Positions 42,435 through 50,698 are shown, counted from the first letter of the stretch. The stretch is DNA of 64,000 nt from Roseinatronobacter monicus (GCF_006716865.1 NZ_VFPT01000003.1:1-64000); one strand, 5' to 3'. The notes: generated from the letters alone by a model not told the origin. A program made the numbers and translations.

Positions 42435-43844
42435 CTACCCCGCGCAGCAGGACAGCTTTGCCACGTCCTTGTCGAAGGTCTGCGCGGCAAGTTTCAGCCC
42501 CTCAACCGTGGTGAGATAGGGAAAGATCGTCTCGCCAAGTGCCTTGATCGTCATGCCGAACTTCAGTGCCATGACAAGCGTCTGGACGCAGTCCGCGCCC
42601 TCGGGTGCCATGATCACCCCGCCCAGCAGGTGATCGGTTTCTGCGTCCGCCAACAGCTTGATCAGGCCCCGCGTATCGCGCGCGGCCAGGGCGCGGGGCA
42701 CGTTGTTGAGGCTGATGAGGCTGGTCTTGACGGTGCGGCCGGCCTTGATCGCCTGTGCCTCGGTCAGGCCCGCGCCCGCCACCTGTGGATCGGTGAACAC
42801 CACCCAGGGCATGGCGGCGCTGTCATACCGCTCGACGCCGCCCAGCACGGCATTGCGCGCGGCGAGTTTGGCACCATAGGCAGCCATGTAGACGAACTGG
42901 TCGCGGTCGGTCACATCGCCCGCTGCATAGATGCCGGGGCGGGTGGTTTGCATGTCATCTCCAACCACGACCGCGCCGTGTGCGTCAGTCTTTATGCCCA
43001 TCTCGACCAGTCCTAGCCCTTCGGTGTTGGGCCTGCGCCCGGTGGTCAGGACGATATGATCGGCCGTCAGATCATGGGTTTCGCCATTCCGCATCACGAT
43101 CAGGATCGCCCGATCGCTGTTGCGCCGTGCCCCCCCATAGGCAACGCCATCCATGATTAACACGCCCTCGGCGCGCAGTGCATCGGCCAGTGCCCCGCCC
43201 ACCTCCGGCTCAGCCTGCGGCAACAGACGCGAGCGGCAGACAATCGTCACCGCAACGCCCATGCGGGCCATCATCTGCGCCAGTTCCACGCCAACATAGC
43301 CCCCGCCAAGAAAGATCAGACTTTCGGGCAGGGTCTCAAGGTCCAGCAACTGCGTGCTATCAAGCGTCGGCACCGCATCGATCCCCGCGATCTCTGGCAC
43401 CGCAGGCCGACCGCCCGTGGCAATTATGATCTTGGGCGCAGTAACCTTACGCTCTCCGACCTCGACTCCGCCATCCACCAGCCGCGCAGGGCCTTCGTCG
43501 ATATAGGTGACGTTCTCATAACCTGGCAGCAGGTCGGCGTACTTCTTCTCCCGCAGCGTCCCGACCAGATCGTCCTTGGCCGCGACCAGCGCCGCCCAAT
43601 CATCCACCCGTGCCTCTCCCTGCAAGCCGGGAAACCGCTCTGCGGCTTTCGCACCATGCAGGGCCTCGGCGGCGCGGATCATCGTCTTGGACGGAACACA
43701 GCCGACGTTGACACAGGTGCCGCCAATTGTGCCATGACCGATCAACGCCAAACGTTTGCCCGCTTCGGCCGCCGTGATCGCTGCGGAAAACCCCGCCGAT
43801 CCGGCGCCAATCACAATCAGATCGTAGTCATATGTGTCTGTCAC
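42435..43844 (-). CDS. merA: Mercuric reductase
   Basis: This 469-aa flavoprotein disulfide reductase reduces Hg(II) to volatile Hg(0) with NADPH in the cytoplasm. It shows the FAD motif GAGSAG near residue 13 and the redox pair C44/C49 in GTCVNVGCVPSK. The NAD(P) motif LGGGYVGVELAQ and the C-terminal vicinal pair C466-C467 in LSCCAG that delivers mercury are also present. It lacks the N-terminal MerP-like domain found in many MerA proteins. Translation starts at GTG (43844), overlapping the stop of the small membrane gene upstream (GTGA). It is the last gene of the mer operon. Confidence 0.95.
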   Translation of the reverse strand: MTDTYDYDLIVIGAGSAGFSAAITAAEAGKRLALIGHGTIGGTCVNVGCVPSKTMIRAAEALHGAKAAERFPGLQGEARVDDWAALVAAKDDLVGTLREKKYADLLPGYENVTYIDEGPARLVDGGVEVGERKVTAPKIIIATGGRPAVPEIAGIDAVPTLDSTQLLDLETLPESLIFLGGGYVGVELAQMMARMGVAVTIVCRSRLLPQAEPEVGGALADALRAEGVLIMDGVAYGGARRNSDRAILIVMRNGETHDLTADHIVLTTGRRPNTEGLGLVEMGIKTDAHGAVVVGDDMQTTRPGIYAAGDVTDRDQFVYMAAYGAKLAARNAVLGGVERYDSAAMPWVVFTDPQVAGAGLTEAQAIKAGRTVKTSLISLNNVPRALAARDTRGLIKLLADAETDHLLGGVIMAPEGADCVQTLVMALKFGMTIKALGETIFPYLTTVEGLKLAAQTFDKDVAKLSCCAG

Positions 43845-43996
43845 GAGGTGCGCCTTTCGTTTCCGATCGCCTCGCCGTGCTGCGCATCTGCACGCCTTGT
43901 GACCAGGTAGGTCAGCGCGACCGCAGCCAGGATCAAGGTGACGGTCAGGGTCCAGCTAGGGCCGAACCAGGCCATCGCGGAAAAGCAGTGGGTCAT
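43841..43996 (-). CDS. 51-aa one-pass membrane protein of mer operon
   Basis: This small gene starts MTHCFSAMAWFGPSWTLTVT, has one hydrophobic segment of ~22 residues up to LTYLV, then a positively charged, polar C-terminus (RRADAQHGEAIGNERRTS). AAAGGA lies eight bases before the ATG. Its stop overlaps the merA GTG. It contains one cysteine (C4) and no vicinal pair, so it is unlike MerT, MerF or two-span MerE. The tight fit between merF and merA argues it is real and co-expressed. Function unknown; accessory mercury transport is one possibility. Confidence 0.65.
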   Translation of the reverse strand: MTHCFSAMAWFGPSWTLTVTLILAAVALTYLVTRRADAQHGEAIGNERRTS

Positions 43997-44010
43997 GATG
44001 GAATGTCCTT

Positions 44011-44235
44011 TCAGGTGTGATTCTGACGCCGCTGCCTGCGCCAGACGGCGTAGACGGTCAGCGCGATGAAGAAGGCGAGCGCCGGAAACAGCACATAGTC
44101 GATCCAGCCCAGCACCGCAGACAGGCCGACAACCCCCAGAAGGATGACCAGCACCGGCGTGAAGCAGCAGAGCGCGGCTATGACGGTGCCAACAATCCCG
44201 ATGCCGAGCAGCTTGCGGTCGTCAGGACTGGCCAT
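44011..44235 (-). CDS. merF: MerF-type mercury transporter
   Basis: This 74-aa inner-membrane protein has two transmembrane helices. The vicinal cysteines C23-C24 in ALCCFTPVLVILLG and the run SAVLGWIDYVLFPALAFF are typical of MerF, which moves Hg(II) across the inner membrane to MerA. AAGGAG precedes the ATG at 44235, which lies inside the end of the previous gene (14-base overlap). It ends in a basic tail WRRQRRQNHT. Confidence 0.88.
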   Translation of the reverse strand: MASPDDRKLLGIGIVGTVIAALCCFTPVLVILLGVVGLSAVLGWIDYVLFPALAFFIALTVYAVWRRQRRQNHT

Positions 44236-44485
44236 GGACTGTCTCCTTTGCGTCAGCTGCATCAACGCAGCATTCGACATCGCCCCTTCGCCGCCGCAAA
44301 CTGCGCCAGGCCAGCGCGGCACCCGCCGCGACGATCAGCGCCGCAATGCCGCCAAGCCCACTCAGCCAGCCGCCGACCGCGCCGGTCAGCCCGGCCAGCA
44401 GAACCCCGCCACCGCCACAACAGACGATCATGGCAGGGGCGGCGACCGCCGTTGCCAGCACACCGCCCATCAGGTCATCACGCAT
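44222..44485 (-). CDS. Small Cys-pair membrane protein of mer operon
   Basis: This 87-aa protein starts MRDDLMGGVLATAVAAPAMI and has two hydrophobic helices rich in Gly and Ala. A vicinal pair C22-C23 (VCCGGGG) lies within the first, and a second pair lies in the cytoplasmic tail (DVECCVDA). Paired cysteines in helix one are the mark of MerT/MerF-like Hg(II) carriers, and the tail pair could pass the metal onward. It does not look like classical MerC. It lies between merP and merF with short spacing. The transporter role is inference. Confidence 0.7.
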   Translation of the reverse strand: MRDDLMGGVLATAVAAPAMIVCCGGGGVLLAGLTGAVGGWLSGLGGIAALIVAAGAALAWRSLRRRRGDVECCVDAADAKETVHGQS

Positions 44486-44489
44486 GGGG

Positions 44490-44795
44490 TCAGCCCTCAA
44501 CGAGCGCAGGATAACCTGCGTTGGCAGAGGCGGCAGCAATGGCCTCGGCGCTTGTCGATGCCGTATCGAACAGTACGGTGGCGGTACGGGCGGCAAAGTC
44601 GATCTCGACAGCGCGCACGCCCTCGACTCCCTCCATCGCACGCTTCACCGTCACCGGGCAGAGCGCGCAGGTCATGTTCTCGACCGTAAAGGTCACGCTA
44701 TGCTCGGTGGCGACCGACTGCGCCGCGGCGGGACCCACGGCCATCGGCACCACGGCCGTCAGACCAAACAGGGCAAGGGCAAGTATCTTCTTCAT
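44490..44795 (-). CDS. merP: Periplasmic mercury-binding protein
   Basis: This 101-aa protein has a signal peptide (MKKILALALFGLTAVVPMAV, cleavage near AAAQ). A heavy-metal-associated domain follows, with the Hg-binding pair C43/C46 in NMTCALC. It scavenges Hg(II) in the periplasm and passes it to MerT. The C-terminal half, AVEIDFAARTATVLFD, is the usual ferredoxin-like fold. It lies 17 bases downstream of merT. Confidence 0.93.
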   Translation of the reverse strand: MKKILALALFGLTAVVPMAVGPAAAQSVATEHSVTFTVENMTCALCPVTVKRAMEGVEGVRAVEIDFAARTATVLFDTASTSAEAIAAASANAGYPALVEG

Positions 44796-44812
44796 GGGGT
44801 TTCCTTTCGGGG

Positions 44813-45202
44813 TCAGTAGAGAAGCGGCGCCCACCAATTGATGGTGAGAGCGGCCAGAACGAGGGCGAGCGACGCCCAGAGCAGGGTCTTGGTGATCCGG
44901 GCCGAGTTGGGCCGCGCGCAGTAGGACCCGGGCTCGCAGACTGTGGGCTGGCGGAAATACACCTGCCAAAACCCCGCCGCGATGAAGCCGAGCGCAATGA
45001 CAGCGAAGATCGGCTTGTAGGGCTCCAGCGCTGTCAGGTTGCCGATCCACGCGCCGGAAATCCCCAGTGTCAGCAGCACAAGAGGTCCGATGCAGCAGGC
45101 CGAGGCGAGAAACGCCCCGACAACACCGCCTGCCGCGAACCAGCCCTTGCGCGCCGGGCGACCCGGAACCGTGCTACTTGTCTTGTCTTCCGCAATGCTC
45201 AT
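44813..45202 (-). CDS. merT: Mercuric transport protein
   Basis: This 129-aa inner-membrane protein has three predicted helices. The vicinal cysteines C36-C37 in LASACCIGPLVLL and the cytoplasmic pair in TVCEPGSYC match MerT, which moves Hg(II) from MerP to the cytoplasm. The first ~20 residues are a polar extension. I chose the ATG at 45202, since the longer frame runs into the operator. It is the first gene of the operon, divergent from merR. Confidence 0.93.
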   Translation of the reverse strand: MSIAEDKTSSTVPGRPARKGWFAAGGVVGAFLASACCIGPLVLLTLGISGAWIGNLTALEPYKPIFAVIALGFIAAGFWQVYFRQPTVCEPGSYCARPNSARITKTLLWASLALVLAALTINWWAPLLY

Positions 45203-45233
45203 GCAAGTCACCTCTCGTCTATCATCGAGGATC

Positions 45234-45264
45234 GGTGTACGGTCTGTAGCAACTACAGGCTCAA
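45234..45264 (-). promoter_or_regulatory. mer operator-promoter
   Basis: On the minus strand, -35 TTGAGC and -10 TACACC are spaced 19 bases apart, the long spacer typical of MerR-activated promoters. The spacer contains the palindrome CTGTAG-TTG-CTACAG (45244-45258). MerR would bind there, repress without metal and untwist the promoter with Hg(II). It is close to the merR start on the other strand, so MerR probably also represses itself. Confidence 0.8.
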
Positions 45265-45278
45265 GGAAATAATGCACC

Positions 45279-45695
45279 ATGTCCGGTCACAAGAGCGAGA
45301 GTGGCCTGTCGCGCGGCGAACTTGCCCGCGCGACAGGCAGCAACATCGAGACGATCCGCTACTACGAGAAAACCGGCCTGCTGCCCGACCCGCCGCGAAC
45401 GGGCGCGGGCTACCGTGTCTATTCAGCGGCCCACGCCCTGCGCCTTCGATTCATCCTGCGCGCCCGCGAACTCGGCTTCTCCATGGACGACATCCGCGGG
45501 CTTCTGGGGCTGGGGGATGGTGCCGCGCCAACGTGCTCAGAGGTCAAGTACCGGACGGAACGGCATCTTTCGGATGTGCGGGCGAAAATCGCGGACCTGA
45601 AGCGGATCGAGGCGGTTCTGGCCCAGACCGCAGCGCAATGCTCTGGCGATCAGGTGCCGCAGTGCCCAGTACTCAGGACGCTTGCCGGGGACTGA
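45279..45695 (+). CDS. merR: Mercury-responsive regulator MerR
   Basis: This 138-aa MerR family regulator has a winged HTH start: GELARATGSNIETIRYYEKT, then GYRVYS. A long dimerisation helix follows. The three metal-binding cysteines are C86 (APTCSEV), C121 and C129, spaced much as in characterised MerR. The C-terminus is short. It is divergent from merT with a 76-base gap containing the operator. Confidence 0.93.
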   Translation: MSGHKSESGLSRGELARATGSNIETIRYYEKTGLLPDPPRTGAGYRVYSAAHALRLRFILRARELGFSMDDIRGLLGLGDGAAPTCSEVKYRTERHLSDVRAKIADLKRIEAVLAQTAAQCSGDQVPQCPVLRTLAGD

Positions 45696-45699
45696 CAAG

Positions 45700-46088
45700 G
45701 CGGCCTTCGAAGGCGTGACCAAAGGACACGCGTCGGCAGCGTCCCTACGTGTCCGCATCTGTTTCAGGATGTTCAGCAGGACGATCAGGACGGGAAGCTC
45801 GATTGCGGGACCGATCACGACCGTCAAGGCAATCAGCGGGCTGGTAAAGGCTGTCACCGCCACGTCCGGTGAAGCCTTGGAGTTTCGTACCGGCGTCGTG
45901 AAGACCATTAGCGCGGTCTGCGGATTGGTCAGGTTCGCCGTCCAGCTGACGCCCAACATCACGATGAAGATCACCGCGAAGAAGGTGGCTCCGGGACCGA
46001 TTATCAAGAGGATCACACCCGGGTTGTCGAGCATCACGCTCCCATGTGAGGCAAACATCACCGCAATGGCAAGCACGGAATTTCTCAA
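45700..46088 (-). pseudogene. Fragment of bile acid:Na/arsenite-type permease
   Basis: The readable frame (46088 to 45537) begins at a TTG after a stop-containing sequence and lacks the first ~200 residues expected. What remains has hydrophobic helices (VILLIIGPGATFFAVIFIVM, SPLIALTVVIGPAIELPVLI), like the C-terminal part of bile acid symporter/ACR3-like or related permeases. The frame then overlaps the 3' end of merR on the opposite strand, so its last part is spurious. It is a truncated relic, and the exact family is uncertain. Confidence 0.55.
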
Positions 46089-46560
46089 CCGGACCCCAAA
46101 AAAGTGGCCCCGTCCGGTAAGTTAATACCCGATGAGCAAACACGGCGCACGTCCGCCCCTTGCCCTCTGCATCATCAATGCCAAGGGCCGCACCAATATT
46201 CCCGACGTTAGAGGGGCTCTTCCTGTCATATGCTGCGCCGTCCCTGAGCGGCAGCTTCGGAGAATGATGCACCGCAGGCCGACAGGCCGCAATGGGCCGA
46301 CCACGTCGATGGCATCAGACGCGCGAAGACACGGCCCATGCTGCGACGTCGCATGACCGCAAGGGAGCCCACAGCGGCTATTGGGGTCTTTCTTCGCCCT
46401 CGGTTGTCCATTCCGAGATCTCTGTCAGTGGCGGGTTCTGGCGTTGTCCCATTGAATTGCTTCGGCAGTTTTGATCGCGGGGCAAAAACCCGTTAGGCTG
46501 CACGACGACAGCGTGCCACGCGCGTGACGGACGTCCACCCCGATGCGAAGGGATTGATCC
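46089..46560. other. Gene-free stretch beside permease relic
   Basis: No gene is supported in these 472 bases. A CCGGAC...GTCCGG hairpin-like repeat around 46090-46118 sits exactly at the break of the permease fragment and may be an old element end. Confidence 0.35.
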
Positions 46561-47439
46561 ATGCAGAGCCCTGGAGAGTTGCCAGCCATTCGAAGCGTGC
46601 GCGTTGGTACGACAGGGACCGGCAGCATGCACCGCGAGCACAGGTATGGCTCCCCGCTGCCAACATTGCTTTGGGTGCTTCTGTCGCGACGCTGGGTCGA
46701 CGGGGTGCCGGTGCATTTCTTCGCCATCGACCATCGCGACGGGCTGGTGTTGTTCGACACGGGCCTCGACCCGGCCTGCGCAAGCAATCCACGGGAGTAT
46801 CTGGGCAGCGCACTGGGAGTATTCTTCCTCAACCGTCTGTTTCGCTGGCAGATCCGCCCCGAGGACAACGTCACCGATCAGCTGGCCTTGATGGGACATG
46901 ATGCCGGGGCGGTGCGCAAGGTGGTGTTCTCGCATCTGCATTTCGACCATACCGGCTGCATCGATCACCTGCTCCATGCCGAACTCATTGCGCCACGGCG
47001 CGAATGGCAGGCACTGACCCGGCCCAAGGCTGAGCGCAGCTGGTATCTGCGCCAGCACGTCGACCTGCCGGGCGCGCAATGGACCCTGTTCGACATGGCG
47101 CCATGCGATGACCCTGATCTTGCGTCGTTCGATGGCTGTCTCGATGTCATGGGTGATGGCTCGATCATGATCCTGCCGACCCCGGGTCACACGGCGGGGT
47201 CGGTATCGATGCTGTTGCGCAGCGCCGGTATGCCTCCGATTCTGCTGATTGCCGATCTTGCCTTCGAACTCGACATGCTCATGGCCGATCACATGCCCGG
47301 CGTGGGCGAGGATTTCGACGCGATGCGCGACTCCTACGCCCGGGTGCGCGCCCTGCGCGAGCGGCTGCCGGGGCTGATTGTATTGCCCAGTCATGACATG
47401 GAAACCGCCGCCCGCCTTTCGGAAGCGTTGCCTGCCTGA
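46561..47439 (+). CDS. MBL-fold hydrolase, N-acyl-homoserine lactonase-like
   Basis: This 292-aa metallo-beta-lactamase-fold protein has the dizinc site in SHLHFDHTGCIDHLL. A later His lies in LPTPGHTAGSVSMLL, an Asp in LLIADLAFELD, and a last His in VLPSHDME. This is the AHL-lactonase/AttM-AiiB type pattern that opens quorum-signal lactone rings, though related lactonases use other lactones. AAGGGA precedes the ATG. It stands alone on the plus strand near the mer locus and has no signal peptide. Quorum quenching is plausible but unproven. Confidence 0.8.
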   Translation: MQSPGELPAIRSVRVGTTGTGSMHREHRYGSPLPTLLWVLLSRRWVDGVPVHFFAIDHRDGLVLFDTGLDPACASNPREYLGSALGVFFLNRLFRWQIRPEDNVTDQLALMGHDAGAVRKVVFSHLHFDHTGCIDHLLHAELIAPRREWQALTRPKAERSWYLRQHVDLPGAQWTLFDMAPCDDPDLASFDGCLDVMGDGSIMILPTPGHTAGSVSMLLRSAGMPPILLIADLAFELDMLMADHMPGVGEDFDAMRDSYARVRALRERLPGLIVLPSHDMETAARLSEALPA

Positions 47440-47795
47440 GTCTTGTTGCGAAACCCACGGTCCGCAGGGAAGCGATCGACCGGCTGGTAAGTGCCTATAT
47501 GTCCGGAACACCGCGTTGATGGCTCCACACATAGCTTTCCCCTCAATGACCGCTCGTCCCGCATCAGCGACGTTCAATAGCAAAAAATGCTGCGCGATGC
47601 ACGATTGGCCGGTTTGGTGACGCAGAACTGCAGCGTGCCACCGACGCTGACCGACCGCAAAGGGCCGGGTACGTTACGAAGGCCGGCCACTGTTTGAAGC
47701 TTCTGATGGGTTGTTTCCCGCGACTTACGGCCGAACGAGCTGGCACCGCGACCGGCCGCTTTGTGTTGGACTGCCAGCTCGGTTCCCTCGAGATT
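47440..47795. other. Gap with short similarity to window start
   Basis: No gene is supported. 47561-47670 shares short blocks with bases 1-110 of the window, suggesting two decayed copies of one sequence. Confidence 0.35.
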
Positions 47796-48104
47796 TCAAA
47801 ACCTGTTGCAGTCAATCCAGCGTGACATCAGTTCGCGGCTGCGAAAGCATTCCTCGGGCACTGATCTCCGCTTCGCACGCGCAAGCCGCTCAGCGAATGC
47901 GACCTGCTTGGAGGTGGGGTGCTCAGACGCAGCGGGCATCATTCGAGATTGCGCGTCAATCCACTGGCTCAGAGCCCGCCGATCTTGCTGGACATTCCAC
48001 GGGAGAATGACCTGATTCTGTAACGCAAGTTTGCGGGCAAACATGAGCTGTTTCTCGGTTGCAGGAAGAGCCTGTGGCCGGTCCAGGGTTTCGGTTGTTG
48101 ACAT
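47796..48104 (-). CDS. Tandem microgene-domain protein
   Basis: This 102-aa protein starts MSTTETLDRPQALPATEKQL and has two copies of the ~40-aa domain seen singly in the SOS microgenes. The first is ATEKQLMFARKLA ... LSQWIDAQ and the second is TSKQVAFAERLARAKRRSVP ... LMSRWIDCNRF. The second copy is the closer match to the microgenes. Shared positions are T/S-x-K-Q, FA-x-x-LA, and WID near the end. Longer upstream frames lack homology. Palindromes lie 47-85 bases upstream of the ATG. Function unknown. Confidence 0.75.
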   Translation of the reverse strand: MSTTETLDRPQALPATEKQLMFARKLALQNQVILPWNVQQDRRALSQWIDAQSRMMPAASEHPTSKQVAFAERLARAKRRSVPEECFRSRELMSRWIDCNRF

Positions 48105-48150
48105 GGCAGTGCCCCCAATTGATGTGATCAAATGATGGCATAAATCCGGG

Positions 48151-48189
48151 TATAATTCAATTATATTGTGTGTTGTTTCGTAAGAAACA
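48151..48189 (-). promoter_or_regulatory. Double palindrome upstream of tandem-domain gene
   Basis: TATAATT-C-AATTATA (48151-48165) is a perfect palindrome, also offering a -10-like TATAAT on the minus strand. TGTTTC-GTAA-GAAACA (48174-48189) is a second. Their spacing and position suit a repressor-controlled promoter. No LexA box is seen here. Confidence 0.5.
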
Positions 48190-48273
48190 CTACATATAGT
48201 TCCGCATTGATGACTACCGGGCATCTAAGTGCACATTGTCAATATCGGTATCGTTGCGGTTTCGGGCGTGGGC

Positions 48274-48558
48274 TCAGGTCTCACCATTGAGGCGCGCCAG
48301 AAGCGCCTTGGAGGCGCGAAACATCGCAATCTGCTTGGGCGCAACCTGAACAGATTCCCCAGTTTTCGGATTTCGCCCTATACGCCCGCCACGCTGCTTC
48401 GGCGCGAAGACACCAAAGCCTCTGAACTCGACCCTATTACCACGCGCCAGGGCATCAGTGATTTCATCAAAGACCGCATCTACAACTGCCGTAATCTGCC
48501 TGTGCGTGAGGTCAGGATAGTGCGACGCGAGCTGCGCAATCAATTCTGATCTGACCAT
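48274..48558 (-). CDS. Integration host factor beta-like / HU-family protein
   Basis: This 94-aa HU/IHF-family protein starts MVRSELIAQLASHYPDLTHR. RGFGVFAPKQRGGRIGRNPKT forms the DNA-bending arm and the end carries FRASKALLARL. The sequence is closest to IHF beta (HimD) in pattern. AGGAG lies eight bases upstream of the ATG at 48558. Extended frames run into the inverted-repeat element. IHF bends DNA in replication, recombination and transcription of mobile elements. Confidence 0.9.
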   Translation of the reverse strand: MVRSELIAQLASHYPDLTHRQITAVVDAVFDEITDALARGNRVEFRGFGVFAPKQRGGRIGRNPKTGESVQVAPKQIAMFRASKALLARLNGET

Positions 48559-48607
48559 TACATTGTCTCCTCTTGTTGCCTTGAGAATGTACTGATGCTC
48601 GCTCATC

Positions 48608-49082
48608 GGGTTGGTTGAAAGTACGTGTAAAAAGTTCACTGTGGCGTGTTGAAGTATGATGGTTTGTGCTCTGCACAGCTCGCTTTGGCGCACGGATCAG
48701 GGGCATGATAATGAGTGTCCAAAAAAGGGTCAGCCATAGGCTTATCAAAAGGTGTTTATATTGAGCAACTTAGGCGATAGCGCTTTGATGTCCAAAAAGG
48801 AAAACATTTGTGGACGACGCAATCTGGCCGAGCTTGCAAAAACCAAACCTGCAGCATGATGGTGAGCGTTCACTATTGCCCTTTCTATTACGTCTTTTTA
48901 GAAAACGCGATTGCGTGCCTGACACTCCTCCCTGAGGCAGGTGTTTCAAATATCAGCTAGATTGCCCATAAAAAACTGAGGTGTAGCCCTGTCGGCGACA
49001 CAGCGATACGTGACCACGCGCTGTTCGAGCAACAGAACTATCGACCGAGTGTGAACTTTTTACACGTACTTTCAACCAACCC
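48608..49082. mobile_element. 475-bp inverted-repeat element (MITE-like)
   Basis: Perfect 32-base inverted repeats lie at 48608-48639 and 49051-49082 (GGGTTGGTTGAAAGTACGTG... and its complement). The interior, 48640-49050, is AT-richer with no gene. No target duplication is visible. The right end abuts the truncated IS110 transposase, and the left lies upstream of the IHF-like gene. It resembles a non-autonomous element; the parent family is unknown to me. Confidence 0.65.
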
Positions 49083-49680
49083 CTTGTTGCGCGAGTTCGG
49101 GCATATCTTGCCTATCGGGATCGAAGCGGTAACGGCCTTTGCGAAGCGCCACCTTGACGGTGATCACCCGGACATGCCCGAGATCGCGAACGGAATGCTT
49201 GGCATCCAGTGCTACCAATTCATCGGTTTGAACGAGCGCGTCGAAGGCTACTCAAAGATGATCGAACAACATGCTCTGCTAAATGCTGATGCGCGCAGAT
49301 TGATGCGTATGCCAGGAATTGGGCCAATAACGGCATCGGCCATTGTCGCCACGGTCGGGGACGCAAAACAATTCCGCACCGGGCGCGATCTAGCGGCTTG
49401 GCTGGGGCTGACCCCGCTCAACAAATCCAGTGGCGGCAAGGAGCGATTGGGCAAGATTACAAAGGCTGGCGACCGCTACATTCGCAAGCTTCTGGTCGTG
49501 GGCATGACGTCTCGCGCCGTGATGGCGAAGCGCTCACCTGAAAAAGTGGATTTGTGGACGGCCAAGATTATCGCGGAGAAACCGTTCCGGCTGGCAACAG
49601 TCGCGATGGCAAACAAAGCAGCGCGTTCCATCTGGGCGATGCTCACAAAGAAACAGGAATACCGGCAGCCTGCGTTCTAA
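49083..49680 (+). pseudogene. IS110-family transposase, C-terminal fragment
   Basis: The frame carries the IS110/IS1111 C-terminal Transposase_20 region: MRMPGIGPITASAIVATVGD, then GRDLAAWLGLTPLNKSSGGK and GDRYIRKLLVVGM. The N-terminal DEDD RuvC-like half is missing. The 5' break coincides with the end of the inverted-repeat element. A spurious ATG at 49051 lies inside that element. It is inactive by itself. Confidence 0.9.
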
Positions 49681-50658
49681 CCGCGCCGACTGCCTACGAG
49701 ATGCAAGACGTTGAAGTGATGATGCGGAAATAAGTCAACCAAGAGCAAGGACACTCCGGGAATGGCTACGGCCCTCTGAGGTCGATAAGCCGATTGGAAC
49801 CTCGCTCGCGGAATTCATCAGGGCCAGTGGAGGCAATGCCAAAACATAAACAGGCCGGACAGACGACAGTACTGACGAAAATGACCGCAAACATCGACAG
49901 AAAACGCTTGCAATGCAGGAGCCACCCACAGAGGACATTCCGCCAAGTTGAAATGCTGCAGGGGCAGTCGGCTGCAGGAGCCTCATTGCGGACCCTCAGG
50001 CAGGGTGAGGCATGTACCGGGAGATCGACAGACAGGGCGAAAGCCGACTGACGGCGCCGCGGCAATGCTTCCGGAGAGTCCTCCGAAAGCAGCCATTTCA
50101 TTCGCGCTGTCTCGATCACGCGGTGACAGGATCCGCTTCAATGACATGCCCTATCCTACCATGATTTCGCGGCAACCTATTGTCTGTAAGATGGTTTAGG
50201 GCATTATTTGATGAGTCGTGGTTGACCACCGGTCCAGGCAGCAAAGTTGGTATCATCTTTACCGGATCCGGGATTCAGATTGGCATTTCTGTTGAAGGTC
50301 ATGTAGCGCGCGATAACGCCCTGACAGCTCTGGCAAATGATCGAAAGCCTTGAAGCGCCTCCCATGTTGAAGTGCGGGTGCGGAGCATCGAACGCTACCC
50401 TCTTCAAGTTTATCATTTGTTGGCGGCCTCAAAACAAACGCCTATCTGGCTAACCGGTGATGTTGAAGTTCACATCCCCGGCAGCTGTTCAATCGCCCAA
50501 CCGGACACTCCATTAGGTTGCCTCAACTGATGAGGAAGCTTGGCTCTTTGCGACGCTCGCTCCCGTATAAGTTCGAAAGATTAAAACAGATGTTGTCAAT
50601 CCAAGCCTAATCTCCTTCCTGGCTGAAACACGTAAGAATCTGAAAAATATACATTCTT
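49681..50658. other. Gene-free stretch before ami operon
   Basis: About 980 bases with no gene I can support. One short minus-strand frame (50204-50416) has no recognisable family. The GC content falls towards the ami promoter. Confidence 0.4.
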
Positions 50659-50687
50659 TTGTGTTGCTAATTTTATAAAAATATTGT
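50659..50687 (+). promoter_or_regulatory. Candidate ami operon promoter
   Basis: TTGTGT (50659-50664), 17 bases and TATTGT (50682-50687) form a plausible sigma-70 promoter in an AT-rich stretch. Transcription would begin near 50694, just before the first leader hairpin. It is one of several possible pairs here. Confidence 0.4.
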
Positions 50688-50698
50688 AGCGTAAAGAG

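Noticed and set aside
46132..46356. 74-codon plus-strand frame after the mer locus
   Set aside because: Composition is unlike protein and there is no homologous copy or start signal.
46378..47583. 401-codon open frame on the minus strand
   Set aside because: It is antisense to the metallo-hydrolase, which has clear catalytic motifs and a ribosome-binding site.
49735..50416. Several 60-120-codon frames
   Set aside because: No ribosome-binding site, no recognisable domain and mutually overlapping; treated as non-coding.
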